Shown piece by piece: positions 1 through 8,341 of a stretch of 14,796 nt of DNA. The stretch comes from Candidatus Babelota bacterium (GTDB lineage: Bacteria > JAGOBX01), in the NCBI GenBank assembly GCA_017999075.1, contig JAGOBX010000033.1, forward strand, positions 1 through 14,796. Reading direction: 5' to 3'. Position numbers and translations under genes: made by a program. The notes under the pieces were generated by a model. That model did no database searches. It saw only the letters and a list, made by a program, of their open reading frames with translations, and was not told the origin of the DNA. Positions within the stretch are counted from its first letter, which is position 1, and each line of letters begins with the position of its first letter.

Positions 1-3000
1 ATACGACGATGTTCTTAAAATATCTTCAATCATAAAATTAACAGATGACCAAAAATATTTTAATATAAAATTTTTCGAAGCTTCTTCTTATTTTCATTTG
101 AAAAAACACCAAAAAAGCATTACAGAATTAAAATTGCTCCTTACAATAAAATCTATTCAGGAAAGTTTAAAAATTAAAATATTTAAACTTCTTGGTGACA
201 ATTATTTCGAACTCGGCGATTACAAAACTGCCGAAAATCAATATTTAGAAATAGCTGATGTCGAAAGTAAAGATTTACACCGAGATGAAATATACGCTAA
301 AATAGGATTGTGTTATATAAAACAAAACAAAATTGAACTTGTAGAAGCATTGATAAAAGTTATCTATGAAAAATACATTGATTCGTATAACCTTAATTAT
401 ATGCTGTTTTCATATTCTAAAACTACTCCTGATAAAATAAAAAAAGAATATTATTTAAATGAAATAGTTAAAAACAGCAAATCAGAAGAACTAATAAATA
501 ATTCATTGTATCAGCTTGCTCTTATCAATTTTGAAAACAAACAATATCATACAGGAATATCTAATTTAAAAAAAATAAATTCTAAAGAACTGGAACACGA
601 AAAAAATTATTTGATAGCAGCCCATTATTTTTATTTAGATGAATACAGAAAATCAATTGATTTTTTAAATAAAACAAAACCTGAATTTGTTGAACCCGAT
701 AAATATTATAAACTAATGTTATTGAATTACTATAACTTAAAACAATATTCTAATTCTTTACAGTATGCAGGATTGTTATCCGATAAAGAAAAACAGGTTA
801 AAACTTTTTACACCGCAGTTTCAGAATATTATCTTGGAGATTTTAAAAATTCAAATAAACTTTTTGAAACCTATATAAATAATTATCCTGGTTCAGACAA
901 TTTTTTCGAAGCTTTATATTTTTATGGAATTTCTTTGTATAAACTCGGGGATTACAGCAAATCAAAATTAACATTCCTGCAGCTTGAAAATAAAAAATCA
1001 GAATCAAAAATAGGATATAAGAAATATCTCGCATATTTATATCTGATAGAAAACAATATCGATAAAACTTTGCGTACAATAAACGAATATGAAAATGAAA
1101 TGAAAAAAAGTCTCAACGAAATCGATATTGCCGAAATCAATTTTATTAAAGGCCAATCTTATTATGAATTAAAAAATTATTCAAAATCAATAGAATACTT
1201 AAATAAAATCAGTGTTAACCATGCTCAATCAGCGGGATTCATTAAAGAATATCATCTTTTGAAAGCAAACTGTTATCAGGCGCTTTTTAATTATTCCGAA
1301 GCAAACAGCAATTATTTCAGTTTTACAAAATTATCAAATGAGGTTAATTTGCTTACTGATATAAACTTAAAAATACTGATGAATATGTCAAAACTAATGC
1401 ACTATAAAGACGTTATATCTCACGCTGATATGATATCTGAAAAATATAAATTATCACAGGAAGATGAAATTTTAAGAATTCTGCAAAAAGCAAAAGCATA
1501 TTTTCAAATGCAGAATTATGACGAAACAATAAATTTTTTAAATGCCAACAATATCCCTGAAAATAATTATAATATAGAAAAAATGTTTATAATAGCAGGC
1601 GCATATTTCAATAAAAAAGACTATAAAAATTCCAACAAATATTATCTGGAACTTCTTGATAAATACTCTGACAACAAATATTCCGGAGATATCAAAATGG
1701 CTGTAGCCACTAATTACAAACTGCTCGGAGATATGGATAATTTTGAAAAATTTAAAATAAATATTGTCAATTCAGCAAGCGATGAAAATTCTATTAACGA
1801 ATCAATGTTTGAATTGGCCGCCTATTATTATTCTGTTCAAAAATTTGATTCTTCCGTATATTACCTCAACAGAATAATAAATATTTCGAATGACAGAATA
1901 ATACTTGAAAAGTCTTACAGGCAGTTAGCAAATGTCTTTTTCAAACAAAAAGAATATGCTAAATCAATTGAAATAGCTAATCTTTATCTGAAAATATACC
2001 ACGAATCAAAAGATATTGATAAAAACGAGGTAAACCTTATTCTGGCTGACAATTATTTTTCATCAGGAGAATTCACCAAATCAATAGAAATTTACAACAG
2101 ACTTCCGAAAAACGATTATACCCTGTATCAAAAATGTCTTTCATATTTCAATATGAATAATTATGACAATTCTATAAAACTTGCTTCAGAATTTACTGCA
2201 TCATTTCCAAATTCCAGATACATTTATGACGCGAAATTCATTGCAGCATACAGTTATTACAAACTGAATCAAATGCCTGCTTCAATAAAAATTTTAAATG
2301 ACATCTATGAAAAAATTTCAAATGAAAGCAACAAAATAATCGCGCTTCAGATTTTAATCGAGTTTTATATGTCAGTAAAAGATCACCAGAATGCTATTAA
2401 ATGGCTCACAATACAATCTGAAAATCCAAAATTATCAACCCCGGCAGCCGATTATAATTTAAGCGAAGTTTATTATTCAGCAGGAGATTACTCAAATGCA
2501 GTAAAACACATTATGAAAATAATAAACAGTTCTGATTTTGAATCTGTAAAACAAAAGAATTACAGAAAACTTGTTGATTGCTATATAAAACTTAAAAATT
2601 ATAATATGGCGTTATCAACTATAGAATTATACGATTCCAAATCAGACGGAAATTTTATTATTTTAAAATCAGAACTTTTAAGCAAATCAGGAAATGATAC
2701 TGAAATGATAAAAATCTGCATTGACTATATTGCAAAATTAAATGTAATAGAACAAGAAATTGATATAAAAATCATAAATATTGCGCTTGACAAATATAAA
2801 AACATTGACAAAAAATCTTATTTTGATTTTTATAAAAACTTAACGGAATCAAAAACTTTTAAAGATAAAAATGTCCTGGCGAATTTTATTGCGGATTTAG
2901 CGGATTCATTTTATAATGAAAACGATTTTAATAATGCGCTGGTATATTATTGGAAAATAATTTTATCTGTTGAAGCAAGAGATTTTTTCGAATATACTTA

Positions 3001-3136
3001 TTTTAAAATCATTAATTGTTATTTGAAAATCAACGACATTGCAAAAGCAAAATATCAATATAACAATTTTAAAACAGGATTTCCTAAAAGTAAATATCTA
3101 TATGAACTTAATAAAAACGGAGTGTTGACAAAATGA
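1..3136 (+). CDS. Large TPR-repeat protein, 5' end outside the window
   Basis: The reading frame is open from the left edge (first full codon at 2) to the TGA at 3134-3136, giving 1044 residues, so the real start lies upstream. A TTG at 98 could be taken as a start, but the residues before it (for example IKFFEASSYFHL) already form a TPR helix that continues through it. The whole protein is a chain of tetratricopeptide-like helix pairs with recurring patterns such as YYLGDFKNSNKLFETYI, YFQMQNYDETINFL and YYSAGDYSNAVKHIMKI, spaced roughly 34-37 residues apart. The end (YNNFKTGFPKSKYLYEL) resembles the last repeat of YbgF/BamD-type periplasmic proteins. TPR arrays are protein-binding scaffolds; no catalytic motif is seen. 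Location is unknown because the N-terminus is missing, but coupling to a signal-peptide protein suggests the envelope. It overlaps the next gene by four bases (ATGA). Certain as a gene, uncertain in role. Confidence 0.9.
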   Translation, partial: YDDVLKISSIIKLTDDQKYFNIKFFEASSYFHLKKHQKSITELKLLLTIKSIQESLKIKIFKLLGDNYFELGDYKTAENQYLEIADVESKDLHRDEIYAKIGLCYIKQNKIELVEALIKVIYEKYIDSYNLNYMLFSYSKTTPDKIKKEYYLNEIVKNSKSEELINNSLYQLALINFENKQYHTGISNLKKINSKELEHEKNYLIAAHYFYLDEYRKSIDFLNKTKPEFVEPDKYYKLMLLNYYNLKQYSNSLQYAGLLSDKEKQVKTFYTAVSEYYLGDFKNSNKLFETYINNYPGSDNFFEALYFYGISLYKLGDYSKSKLTFLQLENKKSESKIGYKKYLAYLYLIENNIDKTLRTINEYENEMKKSLNEIDIAEINFIKGQSYYELKNYSKSIEYLNKISVNHAQSAGFIKEYHLLKANCYQALFNYSEANSNYFSFTKLSNEVNLLTDINLKILMNMSKLMHYKDVISHADMISEKYKLSQEDEILRILQKAKAYFQMQNYDETINFLNANNIPENNYNIEKMFIIAGAYFNKKDYKNSNKYYLELLDKYSDNKYSGDIKMAVATNYKLLGDMDNFEKFKINIVNSASDENSINESMFELAAYYYSVQKFDSSVYYLNRIINISNDRIILEKSYRQLANVFFKQKEYAKSIEIANLYLKIYHESKDIDKNEVNLILADNYFSSGEFTKSIEIYNRLPKNDYTLYQKCLSYFNMNNYDNSIKLASEFTASFPNSRYIYDAKFIAAYSYYKLNQMPASIKILNDIYEKISNESNKIIALQILIEFYMSVKDHQNAIKWLTIQSENPKLSTPAADYNLSEVYYSAGDYSNAVKHIMKIINSSDFESVKQKNYRKLVDCYIKLKNYNMALSTIELYDSKSDGNFIILKSELLSKSGNDTEMIKICIDYIAKLNVIEQEIDIKIINIALDKYKNIDKKSYFDFYKNLTESKTFKDKNVLANFIADLADSFYNENDFNNALVYYWKIILSVEARDFFEYTYFKIINCYLKINDIAKAKYQYNNFKTGFPKSKYLYELNKNGVLTK

Positions 3137-3552
3137 ATATAAAATCAATTTTATTTTCTTTAATTATCATAATCGTATTATTTAAAATAACTGCTGCCGC
3201 AGAAAGCAGTTATTCAGGAGTTATATACTCTACTGATATAGATAAACCTGATACAAAAACCCAATTGATAGATTTACGCGATAAAAGTATGGATTTTAAA
3301 ACCGAACAAAACGGTTTGAAACTTCAAAAAACAAAATCAGACGATTTATCGGTTGAAACAAAAGAAACGCCTGTGAAATCCGAGTTATCCGGCAGTAATC
3401 AAGTTATAAAAAACGATGCTGACATTCAGATAAATGATAAAATAGAAAAATCAAAATCTACAGTGGAATTCAAACCGGAAAAGAAAAAAAAATCAAAACT
3501 GATATGGTATATTCTCGGAGGCATAGCTGTCATTGCAGCTATTTCAGCTTGA
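3133..3552 (+). CDS. Small exported or membrane protein with a C-terminal hydrophobic segment
   Basis: I do not recognise this 139-residue protein. It starts in the ATGA overlap with the TPR gene, with GGAG at 3119-3122 ten bases upstream, one of the few clear ribosome binding sites in the window. Residues 1-22 look like a signal peptide or signal anchor (long Ile/Leu core followed by TAAAES, a plausible signal peptidase I site). Residues 30-115 are polar, rich in Lys, Asp, Glu, Ser and Thr, and probably disordered. A KKKKSK patch at about 117-122 precedes a hydrophobic segment with a Gly-Gly pair (about 123-138) that runs to the C-terminus. Translational coupling suggests it acts with the TPR protein, perhaps as a membrane anchor for it; this is inference. 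The gene is followed by 90 AT-rich bases without a clear terminator. Confidence 0.8.
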   Translation: MNIKSILFSLIIIIVLFKITAAAESSYSGVIYSTDIDKPDTKTQLIDLRDKSMDFKTEQNGLKLQKTKSDDLSVETKETPVKSELSGSNQVIKNDADIQINDKIEKSKSTVEFKPEKKKKSKLIWYILGGIAVIAAISA

Positions 3553-3642
3553 AATATATTTTATTTTTCAGGTTCCGGAGTGTTATTTATAAAAATATAA
3601 TTATATAAATTTTAAACCTAAATTATATTATAAAAAAACATT

Positions 3643-4743
3643 ATGGAAGACAAAGAACAAACTGTATTATTTATTGATGATGACGCAAGTATCAGAAAAC
3701 TTATTTCAGAAATTTTATTATCATCCGGATATTCGGTTATATGTCCTGAGATAATAACCCGTGAATCAATTTCTGCAATAGCAAGCCAAAACAAGTTTGA
3801 TCTGGCCATACTTGACATTATGATGCCTGAAATATCAGGAATAGAAATATGTTCGATGCTGAAAAACAAAACTCAAAACAACTTGAAATATCTCCCTGTT
3901 ATTTTTTTAACTGCAAATCAAACAGATGATATCTCTGATAAATGTTTTGAAGCCGGAGGAGATGATTTTTTATTGAAACCTTTTAAAAAAAAAGAGTTTC
4001 TTTATAAAATAAAATCTCTGCTGCGGATAAAAAAACTGAACGAAACCATTACTATGCAAAAGTTTCTCAGGGACAAAATGATGTACACTGTGGTTCATGA
4101 GCTACGTGCTCCGTTAACGTCAATAATAACAAGCAACGAATCTATGATGGTTAATCTGAATAATATGGAAGAAGACGAAAAAATACTTTATATAAGCGCT
4201 ATAGCTGAAGAATCTGACAGAATGATGCAGATAATCAATAAACTTCTTGAAATAGGGAAGTATGATAATGATAAAATAGAACTTATTCTTGAAAATACAA
4301 ATGTTATTTCAATGCTTACAAAAGTATTTGCGTCAATGAAACAACCTGCTGAAAAAAAAAATATCACTTTAAAACTGGATATACCTGAATTCAGACTGTT
4401 TATTCAGTGCGATAAAGAAAAAATAGAACAAGTTATTTACAATCTTGTCAGCAATGCTATAAAGTTTACTTCTCCTAACGGTGAAATTGTCATAGGCGCA
4501 AATAAAGAAAATTCTAATATTAAAGTATATGTCCGGGATACAGGTTTAGGAATTAAAGAAGACGAAATGAGTAATCTTTTTAATGAATTTCAACAGCTGA
4601 GTTCCCGCCCAACTGCCGGAGAATCAAGTACAGGTCTCGGATTAGCTATTTCCAGAAGAATTATAAATGCGCATAAAGGAAAACTCGGAGTGGAAAGCGA
4701 GTGGGGTAAAGGTTCGTTATTTTATTTCACCCTTCCTGTTTAA
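3643..4743 (+). CDS. Receiver-histidine kinase (REC-HisKA-HATPase), cytoplasmic
   Basis: This 366-residue soluble protein has a receiver domain first and the kinase second, the reverse of usual hybrid kinases. The receiver (about 6-128) is intact: acidic residues D12-D14, phospho-acceptor D58 in LDIMMPE, T90, and K112 in LLKPF. The HisKA domain follows with H152 in the H-box HELRAPLTSI. The ATPase domain has an N-box with N271 (NLVSNAIKF), G1 (D299TGLGI), an F-box (FNEFQQL) and G2 (STGLGLAISRR, about 329-339), ending in the typical GSLFYFTLP. There is no membrane segment, so it probably receives phosphate or a partner signal through its receiver and autophosphorylates on H152. No DNA-binding response regulator is encoded here; the receiver proteins downstream are possible partners. 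The start has no visible Shine-Dalgarno sequence. The MFS gene follows within five bases, suggesting co-transcription. Confidence 0.95.
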   Translation: MEDKEQTVLFIDDDASIRKLISEILLSSGYSVICPEIITRESISAIASQNKFDLAILDIMMPEISGIEICSMLKNKTQNNLKYLPVIFLTANQTDDISDKCFEAGGDDFLLKPFKKKEFLYKIKSLLRIKKLNETITMQKFLRDKMMYTVVHELRAPLTSIITSNESMMVNLNNMEEDEKILYISAIAEESDRMMQIINKLLEIGKYDNDKIELILENTNVISMLTKVFASMKQPAEKKNITLKLDIPEFRLFIQCDKEKIEQVIYNLVSNAIKFTSPNGEIVIGANKENSNIKVYVRDTGLGIKEDEMSNLFNEFQQLSSRPTAGESSTGLGLAISRRIINAHKGKLGVESEWGKGSLFYFTLPV

Positions 4744-4748
4744 AATTG

Positions 4749-5987
4749 ATGATGTTTAAAAAATCACATCATTACCCTCTGCTCATAGTCATCACAGGAT
4801 TATTATCAATTTTCGCGTGTATCGGTATCGGCCGTTTTACTTTAGGGATGATTTTGCCTTCTATGTCATCGTCATTAAAACTTAATTATTCCATGATGGG
4901 CATGATAAGCGCAGGAAATTTTTCAGGGTATCTCGGTTCTGTAATTTCATGTTCATTAATTCTTAATTTTATAACTCCAAGGTTACTTATTTGTTTGGGG
5001 TTATTCCTTATAAGCTCGTGTATGATTCTTGTAAGTTTTGCAGAATCTTATATTTCTGTAGTAATATTATATACAATAACCGGTATTGGAAGCGGAGCGG
5101 TAAATGTGCCGGTAATGTCTCTAGTAAACCGTTGGTTTGTCCCTGAATATCGCGGTAAAGCTGCAGGTTTCATGGCAATAGGGAGCGGTTTTGCGATTAT
5201 GTTATCAGGATGGATGATTCCTTTTATAAACAATATCTATGCAGATCTTGGGTGGAGAATAAGTTGGAAATTATCTTCACTAATAGTTTTTTTGAGCGCT
5301 ATTGCCGCAGGATTATTTATACGCAACACTCCTGAAGATATAGGCATTAAGCCGTATGGAGAAAAAACAAATACAAATATTCCACCTGTAAAACACGAAA
5401 CAACAGCATCAATTTATAAAAACCTTAAGTCATATCATTTAGGAATTATTTATGCTTTATTCGGTTTTACGTATTCTGCGTATGTAACATTTATAATAAC
5501 CTATTCAGTAAAAGAACTTCATTATACTCAGTATTCAGCAGGAAAATTCTGGTTTTTCACAGGATTATTCAGTCTGATTTCCGGACCTGTATTCGGAGCC
5601 ATATCAGATAAATTCAGCAGAAAAGCCGGATTTATAATAGTATTCGGAATTCAATCTTTTTCTTACGCCTGCGCAGCATATGGTTACTATCCGTTATTTT
5701 TCAAAATATCAATTGTCTTATTCGGGATCACTGCTTGGAGCATTCCCGCAATAATGACAGCTGCAGTTTCTGACAATTATCCATCTCAGCAAATGGCTGC
5801 AGCTTTTGGTTTTATAACTTTTATTTTTGGGATTGGACAAATCTGCAGTCCTGCATCCGCAGGCTGGATTGCTGACAAAACAGGTTCATTTAAATATTCT
5901 TTCTTTTTAATTTCAGGGATGGCTATTACAGCAGTAATACTCGCTTCTTTCATTTCAAAAAAAAGTGATTTTAAAAAAAACAGTTGA
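4749..5987 (+). CDS. MFS transporter, YbfB/YjiJ-like
   Basis: This inner-membrane transporter of about 412 residues has the alternating hydrophobic pattern of 12 transmembrane helices in two halves, with a polar loop (about 203-225) between helices 6 and 7. Helix 1 carries GIGRF (26-30), typical of the YbfB/YjiJ branch as I recall it. The loop after helix 4 has NRWFVPEYRGKAAG, and the helix 8-9 loop has the MFS signature GAISDKFSRKAG; the matching loop in the N-terminal half is degenerate. The substrate cannot be read from sequence. TTG (4746), ATG (4749) and ATG (4752) are consecutive in frame; an ATG is more likely than the TTG, and no Shine-Dalgarno sequence decides between them. It lies five bases after the kinase gene and just before a porin, so it may carry a solute that crosses the outer membrane through that porin. 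Confidence 0.9.
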   Translation: MMFKKSHHYPLLIVITGLLSIFACIGIGRFTLGMILPSMSSSLKLNYSMMGMISAGNFSGYLGSVISCSLILNFITPRLLICLGLFLISSCMILVSFAESYISVVILYTITGIGSGAVNVPVMSLVNRWFVPEYRGKAAGFMAIGSGFAIMLSGWMIPFINNIYADLGWRISWKLSSLIVFLSAIAAGLFIRNTPEDIGIKPYGEKTNTNIPPVKHETTASIYKNLKSYHLGIIYALFGFTYSAYVTFIITYSVKELHYTQYSAGKFWFFTGLFSLISGPVFGAISDKFSRKAGFIIVFGIQSFSYACAAYGYYPLFFKISIVLFGITAWSIPAIMTAAVSDNYPSQQMAAAFGFITFIFGIGQICSPASAGWIADKTGSFKYSFFLISGMAITAVILASFISKKSDFKKNS

Positions 5988-6011
5988 TTTTTTTTAATTT
6001 TAATTTATAAT
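5984..6011 (+). promoter_or_regulatory. Sigma-70-type promoter of the porin gene
   Basis: TTGATT (5984-5989, overlapping the stop codon of the MFS gene) and a perfect TATAAT (6006-6011) are separated by 16 bases. Transcription would start near 6018, giving a leader of about 27 bases that contains the strong ribosome binding site. This is the best promoter match in the window, but AT-rich DNA gives chance matches easily. Confidence 0.6.
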
Positions 6012-6030
6012 AATTACGAAATTAGTTTTT

Positions 6031-6035
6031 GGAGG
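6031..6035 (+). promoter_or_regulatory. Strong ribosome binding site of the porin
   Basis: GGAGG lies nine bases before the ATG at 6045. It is the only full-length Shine-Dalgarno core in the window, whereas most neighbouring genes have none. This fits high expression of an abundant outer-membrane protein and fixes the start codon. Confidence 0.85.
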
Positions 6036-6044
6036 TTTTTTATT

Positions 6045-7058
6045 ATGTTAAAGAAAGTTTTATTAAGTTCAATGATTTTATGTCTGCTTTTTTCAAGTTC
6101 ATTATTTGCAGATAATGCTGTGAAAATGCCTGAACTGAAATTTTCCGGATTATTGGAAGTTGATTTGTTTTATCAAAACAATGAAAATGCAGCAGATAGA
6201 AGCGATGTAGAAGTTACTGATGCTCAATTAAACATTGATGCAAAAGTTAATGACAAAATAAATGGAAATATCGTTATTTATTGGGATAACAGCTATGGCG
6301 CTCAAGGCGTTGATATTGATGAAGCAAAAATTGATTGGACAGTAAATGATAAAATCAATTTACGCGCAGGAAAATTTTATTTACCGTTCGGAAATGGCTT
6401 GACTAATTTGATAACAGACCCTGCAACATTGGGCTATACAAGTCAATGGGGTTCATTGAACGGAATTGAAATGGATTATAAAGCAATGAATGAACTTGTA
6501 TTGAAAGCTGCAATTTTTAATGCGCAGGTACAACTAAATGATCAGTCGAATGATTATTTCAGGGATATAGTATTGGCCGGAGAATATTCCAAAAATAATT
6601 TAACTTTATCATTATCCATGATAACAAATATAGCTGAATTGTATAATCAGTCTGCTGCAGGAACTTTTGCAACAGCTACTACAAGAAACCGCGGTATAGG
6701 ACTGGATCTTTATTTAAACTATAAAATCAACAAATTAAGTTTGACAGGCGAATATCTTGATTCTGTACGCAAACCTAAAACAGATATAGCTGCAGTTATT
6801 ACAGAATATGATATTGATTCATATAATCTTGAGGCCGGATATGAATACAGCGAAAAATTAAATTTTGGCGCAAGATGCGAATATTCAAAAGTTAAATCAA
6901 ACGCTGCAAATCTTTCAAAAATCAAAAATTATGCTGTAGGCGCTAATTATAATGTTTATACAAACACTATTCTTAAATTTGAATATTTATTAAGCAAAAA
7001 CGATTTAACTAAACTCGATACTAACACATTCACAACCAGAGTTTCATATTCATTCTAA
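6045..7058 (+). CDS. Outer-membrane beta-barrel porin, LbtU-like
   Basis: This 337-residue protein has a clear signal peptide (MLKKVLLSSMILCLLFSSSLFA, likely cleaved after residue 22). The mature part shows alternating amphipathic beta strands with short turns and ends in TRVSYSF, with the terminal Phe used as the BAM-recognised signature of outer-membrane barrels. Around residues 110-135 the run KFYLPFGNG...ITDPATLG resembles, from memory, the conserved PFG...DP.TL segment of the LbtU siderophore-porin family; Legionella LbtU takes up legiobactin. The length is close to that of trimeric or LbtU-type porins. It has its own promoter, a GGAGG ribosome binding site and a strong terminator, so it is a highly expressed single-gene unit. 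The substrate is unknown; adjacency to an MFS transporter recalls the MFS/LbtU pairing in Legionella, but the link is inference. A general porin is the alternative. Confidence 0.85.
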   Translation: MLKKVLLSSMILCLLFSSSLFADNAVKMPELKFSGLLEVDLFYQNNENAADRSDVEVTDAQLNIDAKVNDKINGNIVIYWDNSYGAQGVDIDEAKIDWTVNDKINLRAGKFYLPFGNGLTNLITDPATLGYTSQWGSLNGIEMDYKAMNELVLKAAIFNAQVQLNDQSNDYFRDIVLAGEYSKNNLTLSLSMITNIAELYNQSAAGTFATATTRNRGIGLDLYLNYKINKLSLTGEYLDSVRKPKTDIAAVITEYDIDSYNLEAGYEYSEKLNFGARCEYSKVKSNAANLSKIKNYAVGANYNVYTNTILKFEYLLSKNDLTKLDTNTFTTRVSYSF

Positions 7059-7088
7059 TTTCTAAACTTTTAATATTCATCAAAAAAA

Positions 7089-7125
7089 TGCAGGTTGCTT
7101 TATTTTGTAACCTGCATTTTTTTTT
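7089..7125 (+). terminator. Rho-independent terminator after the porin gene
   Basis: TGCAGGTTGC (7089-7098) pairs with GTAACCTGCA (7107-7116) in a 10-bp stem with one G-U pair and an 8-base loop, followed by nine T (7117-7125). Flanking A7 and T7 extend the stem and could make it work on both strands. It ends only 17 bases before the next start codon. Confidence 0.92.
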
Positions 7126-7142
7126 AATAACTGGAATTACCC

Positions 7143-8321
7143 ATGCAAACAGGCGAATCAAAAATTAAGGTACTGTTAATTGACGACCAGAGAACAATAG
7201 GAATAGTTGTCACCAATATGCTAAAAGAAGAACCTGATATATCTCTGCATTTTTGTAATGTAGCTGAAAACGCAAAAAAATCAGCTGAAGAAATTGAACC
7301 AACCATAATACTGCAGGATCTGGTTATGCCTGACACTGACGGAATTGAAATGGTAAAACATTTCAGAAACAGATTAAAAACAAAAGATGTTCCGATTATA
7401 GTATTATCTTCTGAAGAAAATGCATCTGTAAAAGCCGAAGCATTTTCAGCAGGAGCTAATGATTATATAGTCAAACTTCCTGATAAACTCGAATTAATTG
7501 CCAGAATCAGATATCATTCAAACGCTTATAAAAACCTGATAGAAAAAAATATAGCTTATGAAGAATTATTTAAAAGCCAGCAAAAACTTGCGTTAGAACT
7601 CAAACGAGCAGCAGACTACGTATTATCTCTTCTGCCCAAACCTCTTTCCGGAGAATTGACTTCAGATTGGATTTTTATTCCATCTGACGACCTGGGAGGA
7701 GATTCATTCGGATATCATTGGATTGACGATGACAATTTTGCAATTTATCTTCTTGATGTATGCGGTCATGGTATCGGTGCGGCATTATTGTCAATATCAG
7801 TCATGAACGTATTAAATTCAAACAAAATGCTGAATGTGGATTACAGGGATCCAAGCCAGGTATTATACGGACTAAACGAAACATTTCAAATGGAAAAACA
7901 TAATAATATGTTTTTCACATTCTGGTACGGAGTTTACAACAAAAAATTAAGGGCATTATATTATTCTACCGCAGGACATCCTCCTGCAATACTAATTTCC
8001 GGCGACAGTGAATTTTCAAAAAAAATTCACAGATTAGTAATAAAACAAAATCCTGTAATCGGAGTCAGCACAGGAACCTCTTTTGCAAGCGATGTAATAG
8101 AAATAGGAATTTATAATTCTCTTTATATTTTCAGTGATGGGGTTTTTGAAATATCTATTTCCGAAACTGATACTTTAGCATTCAATGATTTTGAAAACAT
8201 ACTTTTCAGTTCATATAAACATAAAGAAATAATTCTGAATTCTTTGTATAATGAAATAAAAAAAATAAATTATTCAAAAAAATTTGCAGATGATTTTTCC
8301 ATCTTACAGATTATTTTTTAA
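7143..8321 (+). CDS. Response regulator with PP2C (RsbU/SpoIIE-type) phosphatase output
   Basis: This 392-residue soluble protein has an N-terminal receiver (about 8-125) with the acidic pair D14-D15, phospho-acceptor D59 in QDLVMPD, S89 at the switch position and K111 in IVKLP. A helical, probably coiled-coil linker (about 126-165) ends in LSLLPKP, the usual entry to PP2C domains. The phosphatase domain has the metal-binding motifs GGDSFG (D187), DVCGHG (D205, with Cys for the usual Ser), FSDGV (near 331) and ADDFS (near 383), so it should be an active Mn/Mg-dependent Ser/Thr phosphatase. In the family such proteins dephosphorylate anti-sigma-factor antagonists (STAS proteins) and so control a sigma factor or an effector; no STAS or anti-sigma gene is present here. 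The start ATG lies 17 bases after the porin terminator, with at best a weak GGA. The nucleotidase gene follows after 20 bases. Confidence 0.94.
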   Translation: MQTGESKIKVLLIDDQRTIGIVVTNMLKEEPDISLHFCNVAENAKKSAEEIEPTIILQDLVMPDTDGIEMVKHFRNRLKTKDVPIIVLSSEENASVKAEAFSAGANDYIVKLPDKLELIARIRYHSNAYKNLIEKNIAYEELFKSQQKLALELKRAADYVLSLLPKPLSGELTSDWIFIPSDDLGGDSFGYHWIDDDNFAIYLLDVCGHGIGAALLSISVMNVLNSNKMLNVDYRDPSQVLYGLNETFQMEKHNNMFFTFWYGVYNKKLRALYYSTAGHPPAILISGDSEFSKKIHRLVIKQNPVIGVSTGTSFASDVIEIGIYNSLYIFSDGVFEISISETDTLAFNDFENILFSSYKHKEIILNSLYNEIKKINYSKKFADDFSILQIIF

Positions 8322-8341
8322 TGTTAAAAATATAAAAAATC

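Noticed and set aside
98-100. TTG as the start of the TPR protein
   Set aside because: The frame is open to the left edge and the upstream residues continue the TPR pattern, so the gene is cut by the window.
843-1140. Minus-strand open frames inside the TPR gene, and similar ones at 3618-3869, 5048-5233, 6719-6925, 7124-7336, 9312-9494, 9636-9875 and 10030-10383
   Set aside because: All lie antisense to clearly coding genes and have no ribosome binding site or recognisable domain; they are shadows in AT-rich DNA.
4746-4748. TTG as the start of the MFS gene
   Set aside because: Two ATG codons follow directly in frame, and no ribosome binding site favours the TTG.
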